A stretch of DNA of 64,000 nt from Prochlorococcus sp. MIT 1223. Its GTDB lineage: Bacteria > Cyanobacteriota > Cyanobacteriia > PCC-6307 > Cyanobiaceae. This document shows positions 54,249 to 64,000 of this stretch, piece by piece. Position numbers and translations under genes: made by a program. A model generated the notes under the pieces. The model searched no databases and was not told where the DNA came from. It saw only the letters and a list, made by a program, of their open reading frames with translations. The first letter of the stretch is position 1, and each line of letters opens with the position of its first letter. The DNA lies in NCBI RefSeq assembly GCF_034092465.1, contig NZ_CP139303.1, positions 772,865 to 836,864 on the forward strand. The letters are read 5' to 3'.

Positions 54249-55352
54249 TTACTTATCTGTCCAGAAATTAAACAAATCGCTTCCATTAAATGGAACAGAT
54301 TTTTCATATCTTATTGCATTTGTCTTCTCCATAGGTAAAGCAAATTGTCTAAAGATAAGAGATACAAAACTAATTAGCTTTGCAGGCTTCTTGAGTCCCT
54401 TTGCTTCCACAAATGAACGAAATGCAGCAATTATTTTATTTCTTAATTCCCAAAATCTAGAATCATCCAAATTAAAGACCCAAGGGAAAGCATTTTTTGA
54501 AGTGTGATTTGTTCTTTTGATAACTTCTTCGTCAAATTCTTTAGGGTCAATTCCTAATAGTTCATAGAAATCACCTCTCTCACAAACAGTAAGTGTATGC
54601 GTTAAGAACACACTCCAAAGGAAAAAACGACTTAACAGTTTCCCTCGGAACCCCTTGGTAATACCTGGCCAACATCTCATCATTACAGTGAAACAGTCTC
54701 CATGACGGTTTTCGTCTTGGCACCAAGGTTCAAAGAAATCAAATAAAGGCGCAAAAGCTTCATCCGGATTAGCTTTTAAATGTCTATCCATCAAAATATA
54801 TCTCCAATATCCTATCTTCTCTGACAAATAAACTGAATATATTACCCAACTAATAGGGAACCAAGTTGCAGCTCTTTTACCACCTAAATGCGGCAAGTCA
54901 ACTTCTATTCCTTCTGCAACTAAAGCTCTGCTGAGAAAGCCAGCGTGCCTAGCTTCATCTCTAGCTAAAAAAGTAAATAGCTTGCTTAAATCCTTATTTC
55001 CATTTTTTTTAAGACGGTTAGAGATCTCTTTAAAGAGCAAGAAGCCTGAGAATTCAGATACAACTGACCTAACAAGATAACTCTCATATACTTCTTTATC
55101 CTTTTGAGGCAACTCTTGCAACCTATCAAGACTAGCTTTTCTATCAAAGTGAGTACAGTTATAATCTGCCTTCATTTCATTGAACATAGCCTCAAATTCT
55201 TCTCGGGCATCTTCGAGATTCGTTTTTGAAGCCTTATTAAATTCAGTCACATAAAAACGAGGGGTTAAAAGGTTCTCGTCTAAATGAGGTGGAAGCTCAT
55301 TCTTACCTCGGGTATCAACTCTTAAAGAAGGGGAAGAAGCTGTGGCTGTCAT
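54249..55352 (-). CDS. acsF: Mg-protoporphyrin IX monomethyl ester oxidative cyclase, aerobic
   Basis: 367 residues. Two diiron boxes are seen: FKEISNRLK with DEARHAGFLSR (about 120-150) and QDENRHGDCF (about 220). The start TRGKNELPPHLDENLLTPRFYVTEF and the C-terminus match AcsF/CrdI. The enzyme closes the fifth ring of chlorophyll using O2. It is convergent with the ferredoxin gene, 14 bp apart, which may supply its electrons, though no direct evidence is seen. Confidence 0.96.
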   Translation of the reverse strand: MTATASSPSLRVDTRGKNELPPHLDENLLTPRFYVTEFNKASKTNLEDAREEFEAMFNEMKADYNCTHFDRKASLDRLQELPQKDKEVYESYLVRSVVSEFSGFLLFKEISNRLKKNGNKDLSKLFTFLARDEARHAGFLSRALVAEGIEVDLPHLGGKRAATWFPISWVIYSVYLSEKIGYWRYILMDRHLKANPDEAFAPLFDFFEPWCQDENRHGDCFTVMMRCWPGITKGFRGKLLSRFFLWSVFLTHTLTVCERGDFYELLGIDPKEFDEEVIKRTNHTSKNAFPWVFNLDDSRFWELRNKIIAAFRSFVEAKGLKKPAKLISFVSLIFRQFALPMEKTNAIRYEKSVPFNGSDLFNFWTDK

Positions 55353-55380
55353 TCAATAAATCAATCCTGGAGTTGATTCT

Positions 55381-55524
55381 ATGTCCTTCTTTCGTGAAAA
55401 AGTAACTTTGATTAAGCAATTAATAGATAAAGCAATAAAAGTGATGAATGATAAAACTGCATACCGGCCAATTTTTTTCGAGGTCTCAACACGTAACCAA
55501 GAAGTCCAGAGAAACAACCAATAG
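55381..55524 (+). CDS. Possible small protein, 47 residues
   Basis: ATG 55381 to TAG 55524. The product begins MSFFREKVTLIKQLIDKAIK, is basic and helical, and lies divergent from acsF with 28 bp between starts. No family recognised. Confidence 0.35.
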   Translation: MSFFREKVTLIKQLIDKAIKVMNDKTAYRPIFFEVSTRNQEVQRNNQ

Positions 55525-55638
55525 TTCCTTTTCAGGGTTAGTGGTTTTTGTAAAGGAAAAGAAGGGATCAGGTTTGGCTTTTTAATTAGGTTTTTATAGG
55601 TAAATAAAATAAAATTGAAATATTTTGGTTCCTTTTTA

Positions 55639-56364
55639 CTAAATAATTTTAGACTTTCTAGTAAAGTATATATTTAATAGTCCTAAACAAAATGCAACTA
55701 ATACAGAGATTATTAAGATAATCAAATAAGGTCCTTTGATAATATCGAGATCTCCTTTTAAAATCGCTTGCATTCCATTATCTTTTAATTGATTAATTGA
55801 ATAGCCTCCAGCAACAAATGGAAGATCAGATATCAAAATGCTTATAATTAATGCAGGCATAAATTTTTTCCAAGGAATTTTTGTTAAACCTATCGCATAT
55901 GAGACAAAGTCAAACCAGGAAGTCATCAAGAAACCAGTCATTAAAAAGATATTCTGCTCAAAATAGTTTTTACTTAGTTGCTCGATTTTACTCATTTGAG
56001 TATTTCCCAAGATTCTTTTCAATGCATCTCTTCCTAAATTCCTCGAAACAAAGAAAGCAAATGAGCAAGCAAAAAAGTCTGCAATAAAAATAATCAGAAG
56101 TCCGTTCTTTACACCAAACAAATAGCCTGAGATAACCGAGCAATAAGTACCGGGAAGGATTGGGATAATTATACTGATTGCCCTAAGTATAAATATTAAA
56201 GTTACTGCATATAATATCGATTTCTCCAACTTAACTTGATTTTCTGAAATGAAGTAATTAATCTGATTAATATCAAAGCTCTTATATAAAATATATACAA
56301 AAGCAGAAATTATTACTAGATAAATGTAATTTAAAATTGTTTTATTTAGATATTTCTTCAACAT
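55639..56364 (-). CDS. TVP38/TMEM64 (DedA-like) membrane protein
   Basis: 241 residues with about six membrane segments. The SNARE-associated/VTT core is visible as IPGTYCSVISGYLFGVKNG and ACSFAFFVSRNLGRDALKRIL (about 105-135), and RLLTRSWFDFVSYAIGLTKIP-like text (SWFDFVSYAIGLTKIPW) near 165. Function in bacteria is linked to lipid flipping and membrane homeostasis but not settled. Isolated in a spacer-rich stretch. Confidence 0.85.
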   Translation of the reverse strand: MLKKYLNKTILNYIYLVIISAFVYILYKSFDINQINYFISENQVKLEKSILYAVTLIFILRAISIIIPILPGTYCSVISGYLFGVKNGLLIIFIADFFACSFAFFVSRNLGRDALKRILGNTQMSKIEQLSKNYFEQNIFLMTGFLMTSWFDFVSYAIGLTKIPWKKFMPALIISILISDLPFVAGGYSINQLKDNGMQAILKGDLDIIKGPYLIILIISVLVAFCLGLLNIYFTRKSKII

Positions 56365-56706
56365 AGGACCAATTCAAACCAGCTATAATGTTGACAAAAA
56401 TGGATTGGCATACCCTTAGACCAAGGAAGAATACATTAAATAAAAAGAGATCATACCATCCTAGATATCAAGATATAAAGTAACACTATTTCCCAAGTAG
56501 AGCTGATACCCGTAAATAGATGAGCAAAGAAATCACATTTTAATTGGCCAAGAAAATTCAATGTCCTCAATTTTTTAAACTCCTTATTACTTGAATAAAG
56601 AATTGGTCGGATTTTTTTACTCTGGACTCTAATAAAAAATAATTTTTAATTTTCAGCATTTACATGAAATATTTTGCTAGAAATCACCTAAATATAAAAA
56701 TGAAAT
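56365..56706. other. AT-rich spacer, no gene seen
   Basis: 342 bp between the divergent TVP38 and aldehyde dehydrogenase genes. No reading frame of useful size; T runs near 56608-56645 without a hairpin. An out-of-frame 12-codon frame begins at ATG 56700 and overlaps the next start. Confidence 0.5.
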
Positions 56707-58083
56707 TTGCAGCTAAAAGATTTTCGATTAACTGAGATGCGTCTACCAGTCCTAAAAGGCCATACCAGGTCAAAGACATGGCGCAGACTTCAACTTCAAC
56801 GTCTTGAAAAATTACTCAACGAAAATGAAAATGAAATAATCTCAAACCTTGGGAAAGACCTTGAAAAACCAGCCACAGAGGCATTTTTCGAGTTAATCGC
56901 TCTAAAACAAGAATTAAAACTTGCACAAGAGTCTTTAAATAATTGGATGCAACCTCAAAAAGTCAATGTTCCATTTTCATTAAAACCAGGAATTGCAACA
57001 ACAAAGCTTGAACCTTTAGGCTGCATCTTAATTATTGGACCATGGAATTATCCTTTTTCTTTAACTATGCAGCCTCTCATAAGTGCTTTAGCAGCAGGCA
57101 ATGCAGCGGTACTTAAGCCATCTGAAAATGCCCCACATATATCAACTCTTATAAATAGAATCATCCCTAAATATTTCTCTGAAGATATAGTTAGAGTGTT
57201 CGAAGGTAATGGTGAGATAGCTGAAGAGTTGATATCAAAGTCATTTGATCACATTTTCTTTACAGGGGGAGGGGAAGTCGGGAAAAAAGTTCTTAAAGCT
57301 GCTGCTAACCACTTAACACCGGTGACCCTTGAATTAGGAGGAAAAAGTCCAGCAATAGTTTTAGATGGAGCACGTATTGAAATCACGGCAAAAAGATTGG
57401 TCTGGGGCAAAGGTCTAAATGCTGGGCAAACTTGTATTGCTCCAAACCATATTTTGGTACAAGAGAATCTATATTCCACGCTTGTCTCTTCAATGAAGAA
57501 GGCTTCTCTTGATTTTTACGGACCGGAACCACTTCAATCAATTGACCTTGGCAAGATAGTTAATGAGCATCATTTTCAAAGGCTTAAAAAGCTTTTAGAT
57601 TATGCTAAAGATTCAAAAAGAATCATTTTCGGAGGAGAAGTAGACGAAGCCAGGCATAGAATAAGTCCGACACTTATCGAGGTTAAAAATAGAGAAGATC
57701 CATTAATGAAAGAAGAGATATTTGGTCCACTAATGCCAATTTTTAAATTAAAAAATCTTGAAGAAGAGCTAATAGAAATAAGGAAACAAGACAAGCCCCT
57801 TGCGATATATTTATTTGGTGGTTCTGATACTCAACAAAAAGCCGTAATAAATACTACAAGTTCTGGTGGGATTTGCATTAATGATGTTGTTTTGCAAGCC
57901 GGTATTCCAGAGTTACCTTTTGGCGGAGTTGGAGCAAGTGGGATGGGTCAATATCATGGTTACGCTGGTTTCGAAACGTTTTCTCACAGAAAATCTATTT
58001 TCAGAAAACCTTTTTGGCTTGATATAAATTTTCGATATCCTCCTTATAGAATTGATCCATCACTTATAAAAAAAATAATATAG
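56707..58083 (+). CDS. Aldehyde dehydrogenase
   Basis: 458 residues from TTG 56707, or 448 from ATG 56737; both leave the conserved LKGHTRSKTWRRLQLQ intact. The NAD-binding and catalytic parts are clear: GPWNYPFSLTMQPL (about 109), FTGGGEVGKKV (about 186), the Glu in TLELGGKSPAI (about 208) and the Cys in AGQTCIAPNH (about 243). The short N-terminus and length fit the class 3 fatty aldehyde type that handles long-chain aldehydes from lipid turnover. Confidence 0.93.
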   Translation: MQLKDFRLTEMRLPVLKGHTRSKTWRRLQLQRLEKLLNENENEIISNLGKDLEKPATEAFFELIALKQELKLAQESLNNWMQPQKVNVPFSLKPGIATTKLEPLGCILIIGPWNYPFSLTMQPLISALAAGNAAVLKPSENAPHISTLINRIIPKYFSEDIVRVFEGNGEIAEELISKSFDHIFFTGGGEVGKKVLKAAANHLTPVTLELGGKSPAIVLDGARIEITAKRLVWGKGLNAGQTCIAPNHILVQENLYSTLVSSMKKASLDFYGPEPLQSIDLGKIVNEHHFQRLKKLLDYAKDSKRIIFGGEVDEARHRISPTLIEVKNREDPLMKEEIFGPLMPIFKLKNLEEELIEIRKQDKPLAIYLFGGSDTQQKAVINTTSSGGICINDVVLQAGIPELPFGGVGASGMGQYHGYAGFETFSHRKSIFRKPFWLDINFRYPPYRIDPSLIKKII

Positions 58084-58187
58084 TAAAATCTTTCAAACCT
58101 TTAATATATTCTAATTCAATACATACTTTTCTCTGGCAAATGGTTTAAAAGCTATTATTATATATCAATAAAAGAATTTAAAAGGAA

Positions 58188-58877
58188 ATGATTAAAAGAC
58201 TATTTTTTACTCTTTCTTTTATATTACTAACAAATTCAGCTGGATTAGCTTCCGAAATAACTGTCAAGGAGGGGGACACTTTAACCAAGATAGCCAATGA
58301 AAATAATTTAACTATAAAAGAAATTTTAGATTTAAATAATATAAGTGATGCAAATCAAATCAAGAAAGGGCAAATAATAAAGCTACCCGAGAGATCGATT
58401 TATCAAAAGTTTCATGTCATGAAACAAGGAGAATCACTTTCTATGATATCAGAAATGTATAATGTAAAAAGAGATGATCTTATTAAGTTAAATAACATAA
58501 AAAATCCAGATTTATTGTATCTTGGGCAGAAAATATTAATTTCAGAGGAAGCAGATTTAAATGAAGAGAAAGAATTAACTACGGAGAAAGAAATGATTGC
58601 TGATAAAAAAGTAATTGATATATCAATTAATAATAAAGTACCTTTAGAATGGAAAACATATGGTCCTCTGCGAGTGAACTGGTCGAGCTTAGAGAAAAAA
58701 GATGGTAACTTTATTGCTAAATCAATGCACAAAAGTGGAAAGCCTTTGTATATAGCCGTTAAATGTTCAAGTCAAATTATTAACAGGACAGGCCTAAATG
58801 GCAATTGGAGAGAGTGGATTACGCCTCAGGAGGCTTTCGAGTATAAATTAGTAAATGATATTTGTGAAAGCAGTTAA
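58188..58877 (+). CDS. Exported LysM-domain protein
   Basis: 229 residues. A signal peptide (MIKRLFFTLSFILLTNSAGLAS) ends near residue 22. Two LysM motifs follow: ITVKEGDTLTKIANENNLT (about 24-67) and FHVMKQGESLSMISEMYNV (about 75-119), each ending in a KKGQIIKLP or LGQKILI strand. A charged linker leads to a C-terminal part of about 80 residues with two Cys (KCSSQII, NDICESS). LysM binds peptidoglycan, so it likely sits at the cell wall. Convergent with the gene at 58924. Confidence 0.88.
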   Translation: MIKRLFFTLSFILLTNSAGLASEITVKEGDTLTKIANENNLTIKEILDLNNISDANQIKKGQIIKLPERSIYQKFHVMKQGESLSMISEMYNVKRDDLIKLNNIKNPDLLYLGQKILISEEADLNEEKELTTEKEMIADKKVIDISINNKVPLEWKTYGPLRVNWSSLEKKDGNFIAKSMHKSGKPLYIAVKCSSQIINRTGLNGNWREWITPQEAFEYKLVNDICESS

Positions 58878-58923
58878 ATTATAAATGTCCAAATGATAGA
58901 TATATTAAAAGTATAAAATTCAA

Positions 58924-60006
58924 TTAATCGTAGGGGGGAGGAATACTTTCAGGATCTTCCTCTACTATTTGTAACCTGAGTTTTTTTCCACCTGCGAGCT
59001 CACCTAGAGAGACTCTAATTGTAGATCCAGTTATAACCTGAAGAGATTCAAGAACTTGCCTTAAGTAAGGAGTACTGCTTCCACTTTCAATCCAAAGTCT
59101 TTCATATAGATCGCCTAATCTTTTCCATGATAAGAATAATTTTGCAACTGATGCTTCAATTGATCTGGCTTGACCACATGCATCTGATAAAAGACCAAGT
59201 GCATCTAACCTCTGTGCCTCTTGAATAGCTTTTTCGAGATTGAGTTCTGCCTCTTGAAAACTTTTTAATGATAAAGATGCTTCTAATGATTTTCCTATCC
59301 AACGAGCAGAGCTTGTTACCTCTTTAATGCATTCTACTTCAGGGCTTTCTCTTAATTTTTCTTTCATATCAGCCTGCTGCAATTCTGGCAATTTCATCAA
59401 CTCTTTAACCAAAGGCGCCACCATTCTTGACGGCAATAAATTTGCCTGAGTTTTCTCTCTAATCTCTTCAGGAATTAAAGGACTGGTTACTGAAGTGAAC
59501 TCATCTGCAAGTCTTTTTACTTGCCTACGTGTGATCTCCTGGCCTTCATTTGCTGCTTCGGAAATCATTTGCTGCACTTCAGGTGAAGATTGAGCAGTTT
59601 CGATAAAAGCTCTTCTAGAAAATTGATTAACGCTTTTCTCTTCTAATACCCCACCCCCAACGAGGTCATCAGCCGAATCCGCAAGCTGAATTAGCTGATA
59701 AGCTCTTGTTTTACTGATTTCCATGTCCCTTAACCACTGAAGGAATCCCGCGCCTCTTCCTTCTCCTCCTCTTTTTTCTCGATCTCTAACAGTACGCAAA
59801 ATTCTTCCTCTCCAAATCTCGGTTTGCAAGTCCACCCTTTCGCAAATAGACCAAGCCTTCTCTAACTGTGTTAAAAAATCAACACTACTGAGATCATCTC
59901 TAGTGGGATCTGGTAAATCCAATTGAAGAAGAGAATTCTCTGGAGAAAGAGTTGTGCTCACAAATTTATTTAAATTTAAACAGATCCTGTCACAAGCATT
60001 TAACAA
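58924..60006 (-). CDS. Conserved cyanobacterial hypothetical protein with a possible helix-turn-helix, 360 residues
   Basis: All helical and acidic, without membrane segments. A region at about 85-110 (GFLQWLRDMEISKTRAYQLIQLAD) looks like a helix-turn-helix of the ParB/DUF3102 type; the rest holds amphipathic helices (EAELNLEKAIQEAQRLDALG). I have no function for it; a DNA-associated role is possible. It is divergent from psaE with 81 bp between starts, so a promoter pair lies there. Confidence 0.7.
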   Translation of the reverse strand: MLNACDRICLNLNKFVSTTLSPENSLLQLDLPDPTRDDLSSVDFLTQLEKAWSICERVDLQTEIWRGRILRTVRDREKRGGEGRGAGFLQWLRDMEISKTRAYQLIQLADSADDLVGGGVLEEKSVNQFSRRAFIETAQSSPEVQQMISEAANEGQEITRRQVKRLADEFTSVTSPLIPEEIREKTQANLLPSRMVAPLVKELMKLPELQQADMKEKLRESPEVECIKEVTSSARWIGKSLEASLSLKSFQEAELNLEKAIQEAQRLDALGLLSDACGQARSIEASVAKLFLSWKRLGDLYERLWIESGSSTPYLRQVLESLQVITGSTIRVSLGELAGGKKLRLQIVEEDPESIPPPYD

Positions 60007-60087
60007 CGCAGCGACATTCTGTGACGCTAAAGCAAACTAATGCGTTCTTCGCGATAATGTATTAGTAAGATCCGTCACATTGATTCA

Positions 60088-60303
60088 ATGGCCATTGCTA
60101 GAGGCGACACTGTTCGAATTAAACGACCAGAGTCCTATTGGTACAACCAAACAGGAAAAGTTGCATCTATTGACAAGTCAGATCCACCAATTAAATATCC
60201 TATAACCGTAAGATTTGACAAGGTGGATTACAAGGTTTATAGCGGCCAGGAAGGCGGACTAAATACCAATAACTTTGCTCCTTACGAGCTTGAAAAAGCC
60301 TAA
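60088..60303 (+). CDS. psaE: Photosystem I subunit IV PsaE
   Basis: 71 residues, full length. SH3-like barrel with [20 protein letters not shown] and [24 protein letters not shown] (key part [12 protein letters not shown]). PsaE sits on the stromal side of photosystem I and helps ferredoxin reduction and cyclic electron flow. It ends 5 bp before the TTG start of mutM, which is likely cotranscribed. Confidence 0.97.
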   Translation: MAIARGDTVRIKRPESYWYNQTGKVASIDKSDPPIKYPITVRFDKVDYKVYSGQEGGLNTNNFAPYELEKA

Positions 60304-60308
60304 CTTTC

Positions 60309-61172
60309 TTGCCTGAATTACCTGAAGTTGAAACAGTTCGTTTAGGTCTGGAAAGAAAGTTAACTGATTTTATAATTAAAGAAGTAGAAGTATTATCAGA
60401 AAGAACTATTGCTAGCAATGGGGGTGGCAAAGAATTTATATCAAACATGAAGGGGTTAAAAGTATCTTTATGGAGAAGAAGAGGTAAATATCTAATAGCG
60501 TCAATGAAAAATTTAAATATCAAAAGTGTTGCAAAGAACAATGCTGGATGGTGGGCTACTCATTTAAGAATGACAGGACAATTCCAATTCCATACAGAAA
60601 GTTGTTCGCCGTGTTCTCATACTAGAGTTCGTTTTTGGGATAAAGAAAACAAAGAACTTAGGTTTGTAGATACTAGAAACTTTGCTCAAATGTGGTGGAT
60701 AAAACCAAGCAGTTCTCCTTTTCATTCTATAAATGGACTAAAGACAATAGGACCCGAACCCTTTAGCAAGGATTTCAATGCTATATATTTAAAAGAACAA
60801 TTCAAGGGAAGAAAAAGATCTATTAAATCAATATTGCTTGATCAAAGAATAGTTGCAGGGGTAGGTAACATATATGCAGACGAGAGCTTATTTGCTGCAA
60901 ATATTCTTCCGACTAGAGAATCTGGAGAATTAACAATTCATGAGCTTGAGAAACTTTGTAAATCTCTTGTCAAAATCCTAAAGATTAGTATCGGAGAAGG
61001 TGGTACAACCTTTAGTGATTTTAGAGATTTAGAAGGAGTAAATGGTAACTATGGAGGACAAGCTTGGGTATATAGAAGAGGAAATAAGCCCTGTAGAAAA
61101 TGTGGAGAAAAAATAATAAGAAAAAAGATTGCTGGTAGAGGGACTCATTGGTGTTCTAATTGCCAAATATAA
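60309..61172 (+). CDS. mutM: Formamidopyrimidine-DNA glycosylase
   Basis: 287 residues from a TTG start (the N-terminal Pro of MPELPEVETVR is catalytic and must follow the start). Further hallmarks are the Lys in KVSLWRRRGKYLI, HLRMTGQF, the helix-two-turn-helix NIYADESLF and a zinc finger with CRKCGEKII and HWCSNCQI at the end. It removes 8-oxoguanine from DNA. Cotranscribed with psaE after 5 bp. The stop codon lies inside the terminator at 61163. Confidence 0.96.
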   Translation: MPELPEVETVRLGLERKLTDFIIKEVEVLSERTIASNGGGKEFISNMKGLKVSLWRRRGKYLIASMKNLNIKSVAKNNAGWWATHLRMTGQFQFHTESCSPCSHTRVRFWDKENKELRFVDTRNFAQMWWIKPSSSPFHSINGLKTIGPEPFSKDFNAIYLKEQFKGRKRSIKSILLDQRIVAGVGNIYADESLFAANILPTRESGELTIHELEKLCKSLVKILKISIGEGGTTFSDFRDLEGVNGNYGGQAWVYRRGNKPCRKCGEKIIRKKIAGRGTHWCSNCQI

Positions 61173-61211
61173 AAAAACAGCCCCTAAAAGAGGCTGTTTT
61201 TTTATATTTGG
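61163..61211. terminator. Bidirectional terminator between mutM and the rRNA operon
   Basis: Perfect 20-bp arms 61163-61182 and 61192-61211 around a 9-nt loop. The GC-rich top CAGCC/GGCTG has seven A on one side and seven T on the other. It includes the mutM stop codon on the plus strand and lies 15 bp past the 5S end on the minus strand. Confidence 0.95.
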
Positions 61212-61225
61212 AGAATGAAATAATT

Positions 61226-61345
61226 TAACCTGGCATCGAGCTATTTTCTCAGGGGGCTGCCCCCCAAATATCGTTGCCGCTGATGCATTTCACAGCCGAG
61301 TTCGAGATGGATCGGAGTGGTTCTACATCGCCATGAACACCAGGA
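61226..61345 (-). rRNA. rrf: 5S ribosomal RNA
   Basis: About 120 nt on the minus strand. The 5' end begins TCCTGGTGTTCATGGCG and the 3' end is CGATGCCAGGTTA, which pair as helix I; the conserved CCACTCCGATCCATCTCGAA and GGCAACGATATTTGG parts of loops A-E lie between. Downstream of 23S by about 95 bp. Confidence 0.97.
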
Positions 61346-61440
61346 AAATCATTCTCAAGAAAACCTTGAGAACTGCATAGAGATAATTATTTCTAATTAA
61401 AGTCTGGATTGAAAAAGCTGATTTTTAATAATGAAAAATA
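61346..61440 (-). other. Spacer between 23S and 5S rRNA
   Basis: About 95 bp, AT-rich, with a short hairpin (TTCTCAAG/CTTGAGAA, 61353-61371) that may serve RNA processing. No tRNA is present here. Confidence 0.7.

Positions 61441-64000
<2,560 letters not shown>

Overview
The window is chromosomal DNA of a marine picocyanobacterium, most likely a low-light-type Prochlorococcus. The evidence is AT-rich DNA, tightly packed short genes, a photosystem I gene (psaE), a diiron Mg-protoporphyrin cyclase (acsF), a 35-residue high-light-inducible protein, a nickel superoxide dismutase with its maturation peptidase, the cyanobacterial regulators PipX/PipY, the cyanobacterial division proteins Ftn2/ARC6 and SepF, and a small RNA that looks like the Yfr2 family. 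The strain cannot be named from the sequence alone.

Layout. 1-12.7 kb is housekeeping: BI-1-like membrane protein (cut by the edge), phoH, rpsP, ffh, ftn2/ARC6, pdhA, a group 2 sigma factor, NAD(P)HX repair enzyme, mnmA, lnt and an FKBP. 12.8-14.3 kb is a nickel module: sodN, sodX and a convergent His-rich nickel/cobalt-type transporter. 14.5-16.1 kb holds small proteins (PsbN-like and others). 16-24 kb has a class V aminotransferase, a yidD-glutaredoxin-murE cluster, rpsD and a sulfur amino-acid cluster (two PLP trans-sulfuration enzymes plus cysK). 24-30 kb, minus strand, has queA, pyruvate dehydrogenase E2, a YlqD-like protein, an acyl-CoA synthetase and lipB. 30-34 kb, plus strand, has hpf/lrtA, deoC, recO and a glycosyltransferase. 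33.7-38.5 kb, minus strand, runs der, an EcfT-type permease, pipX, pipY, sepF, proC. 38.6-41.8 kb has dus, cobI, a MiaE-like hydroxylase and aroQ.

Two tRNA genes (Tyr, Thr) at 41.9-42.0 kb open a looser accessory-looking region to about 53 kb. It has long AT-rich spacers, a methyltransferase-fold protein with a ribbon-helix-helix-like tail, a 2OG-Fe(II)-oxygenase-like protein, a proline iminopeptidase, a Yfr2-like RNA, a DUF4278-type protein behind a structured leader, a thioesterase, a SRAP protein, an Hli protein and many small proteins of 35-120 residues. From 53.4 kb core genes return: a [2Fe-2S] ferredoxin, acsF, a TVP38/TMEM64 protein, an aldehyde dehydrogenase, a LysM protein, psaE and mutM. 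The window ends in the 3' part of an rRNA operon (5S and most of 23S, minus strand).

Points deserving a second look: sodX has no ATG, GTG or TTG in frame upstream of its catalytic Ser codon, so it must use a rare start or carry a lesion; the Yfr2-like RNA with a clear promoter and terminator; three near-identical-design perfect inverted repeats acting as terminators; the methyltransferase/RHH fusion; and several small proteins below normal ORF cut-offs. I found no CRISPR array, transposase, integrase or prophage, and no obviously new multi-gene defence system.
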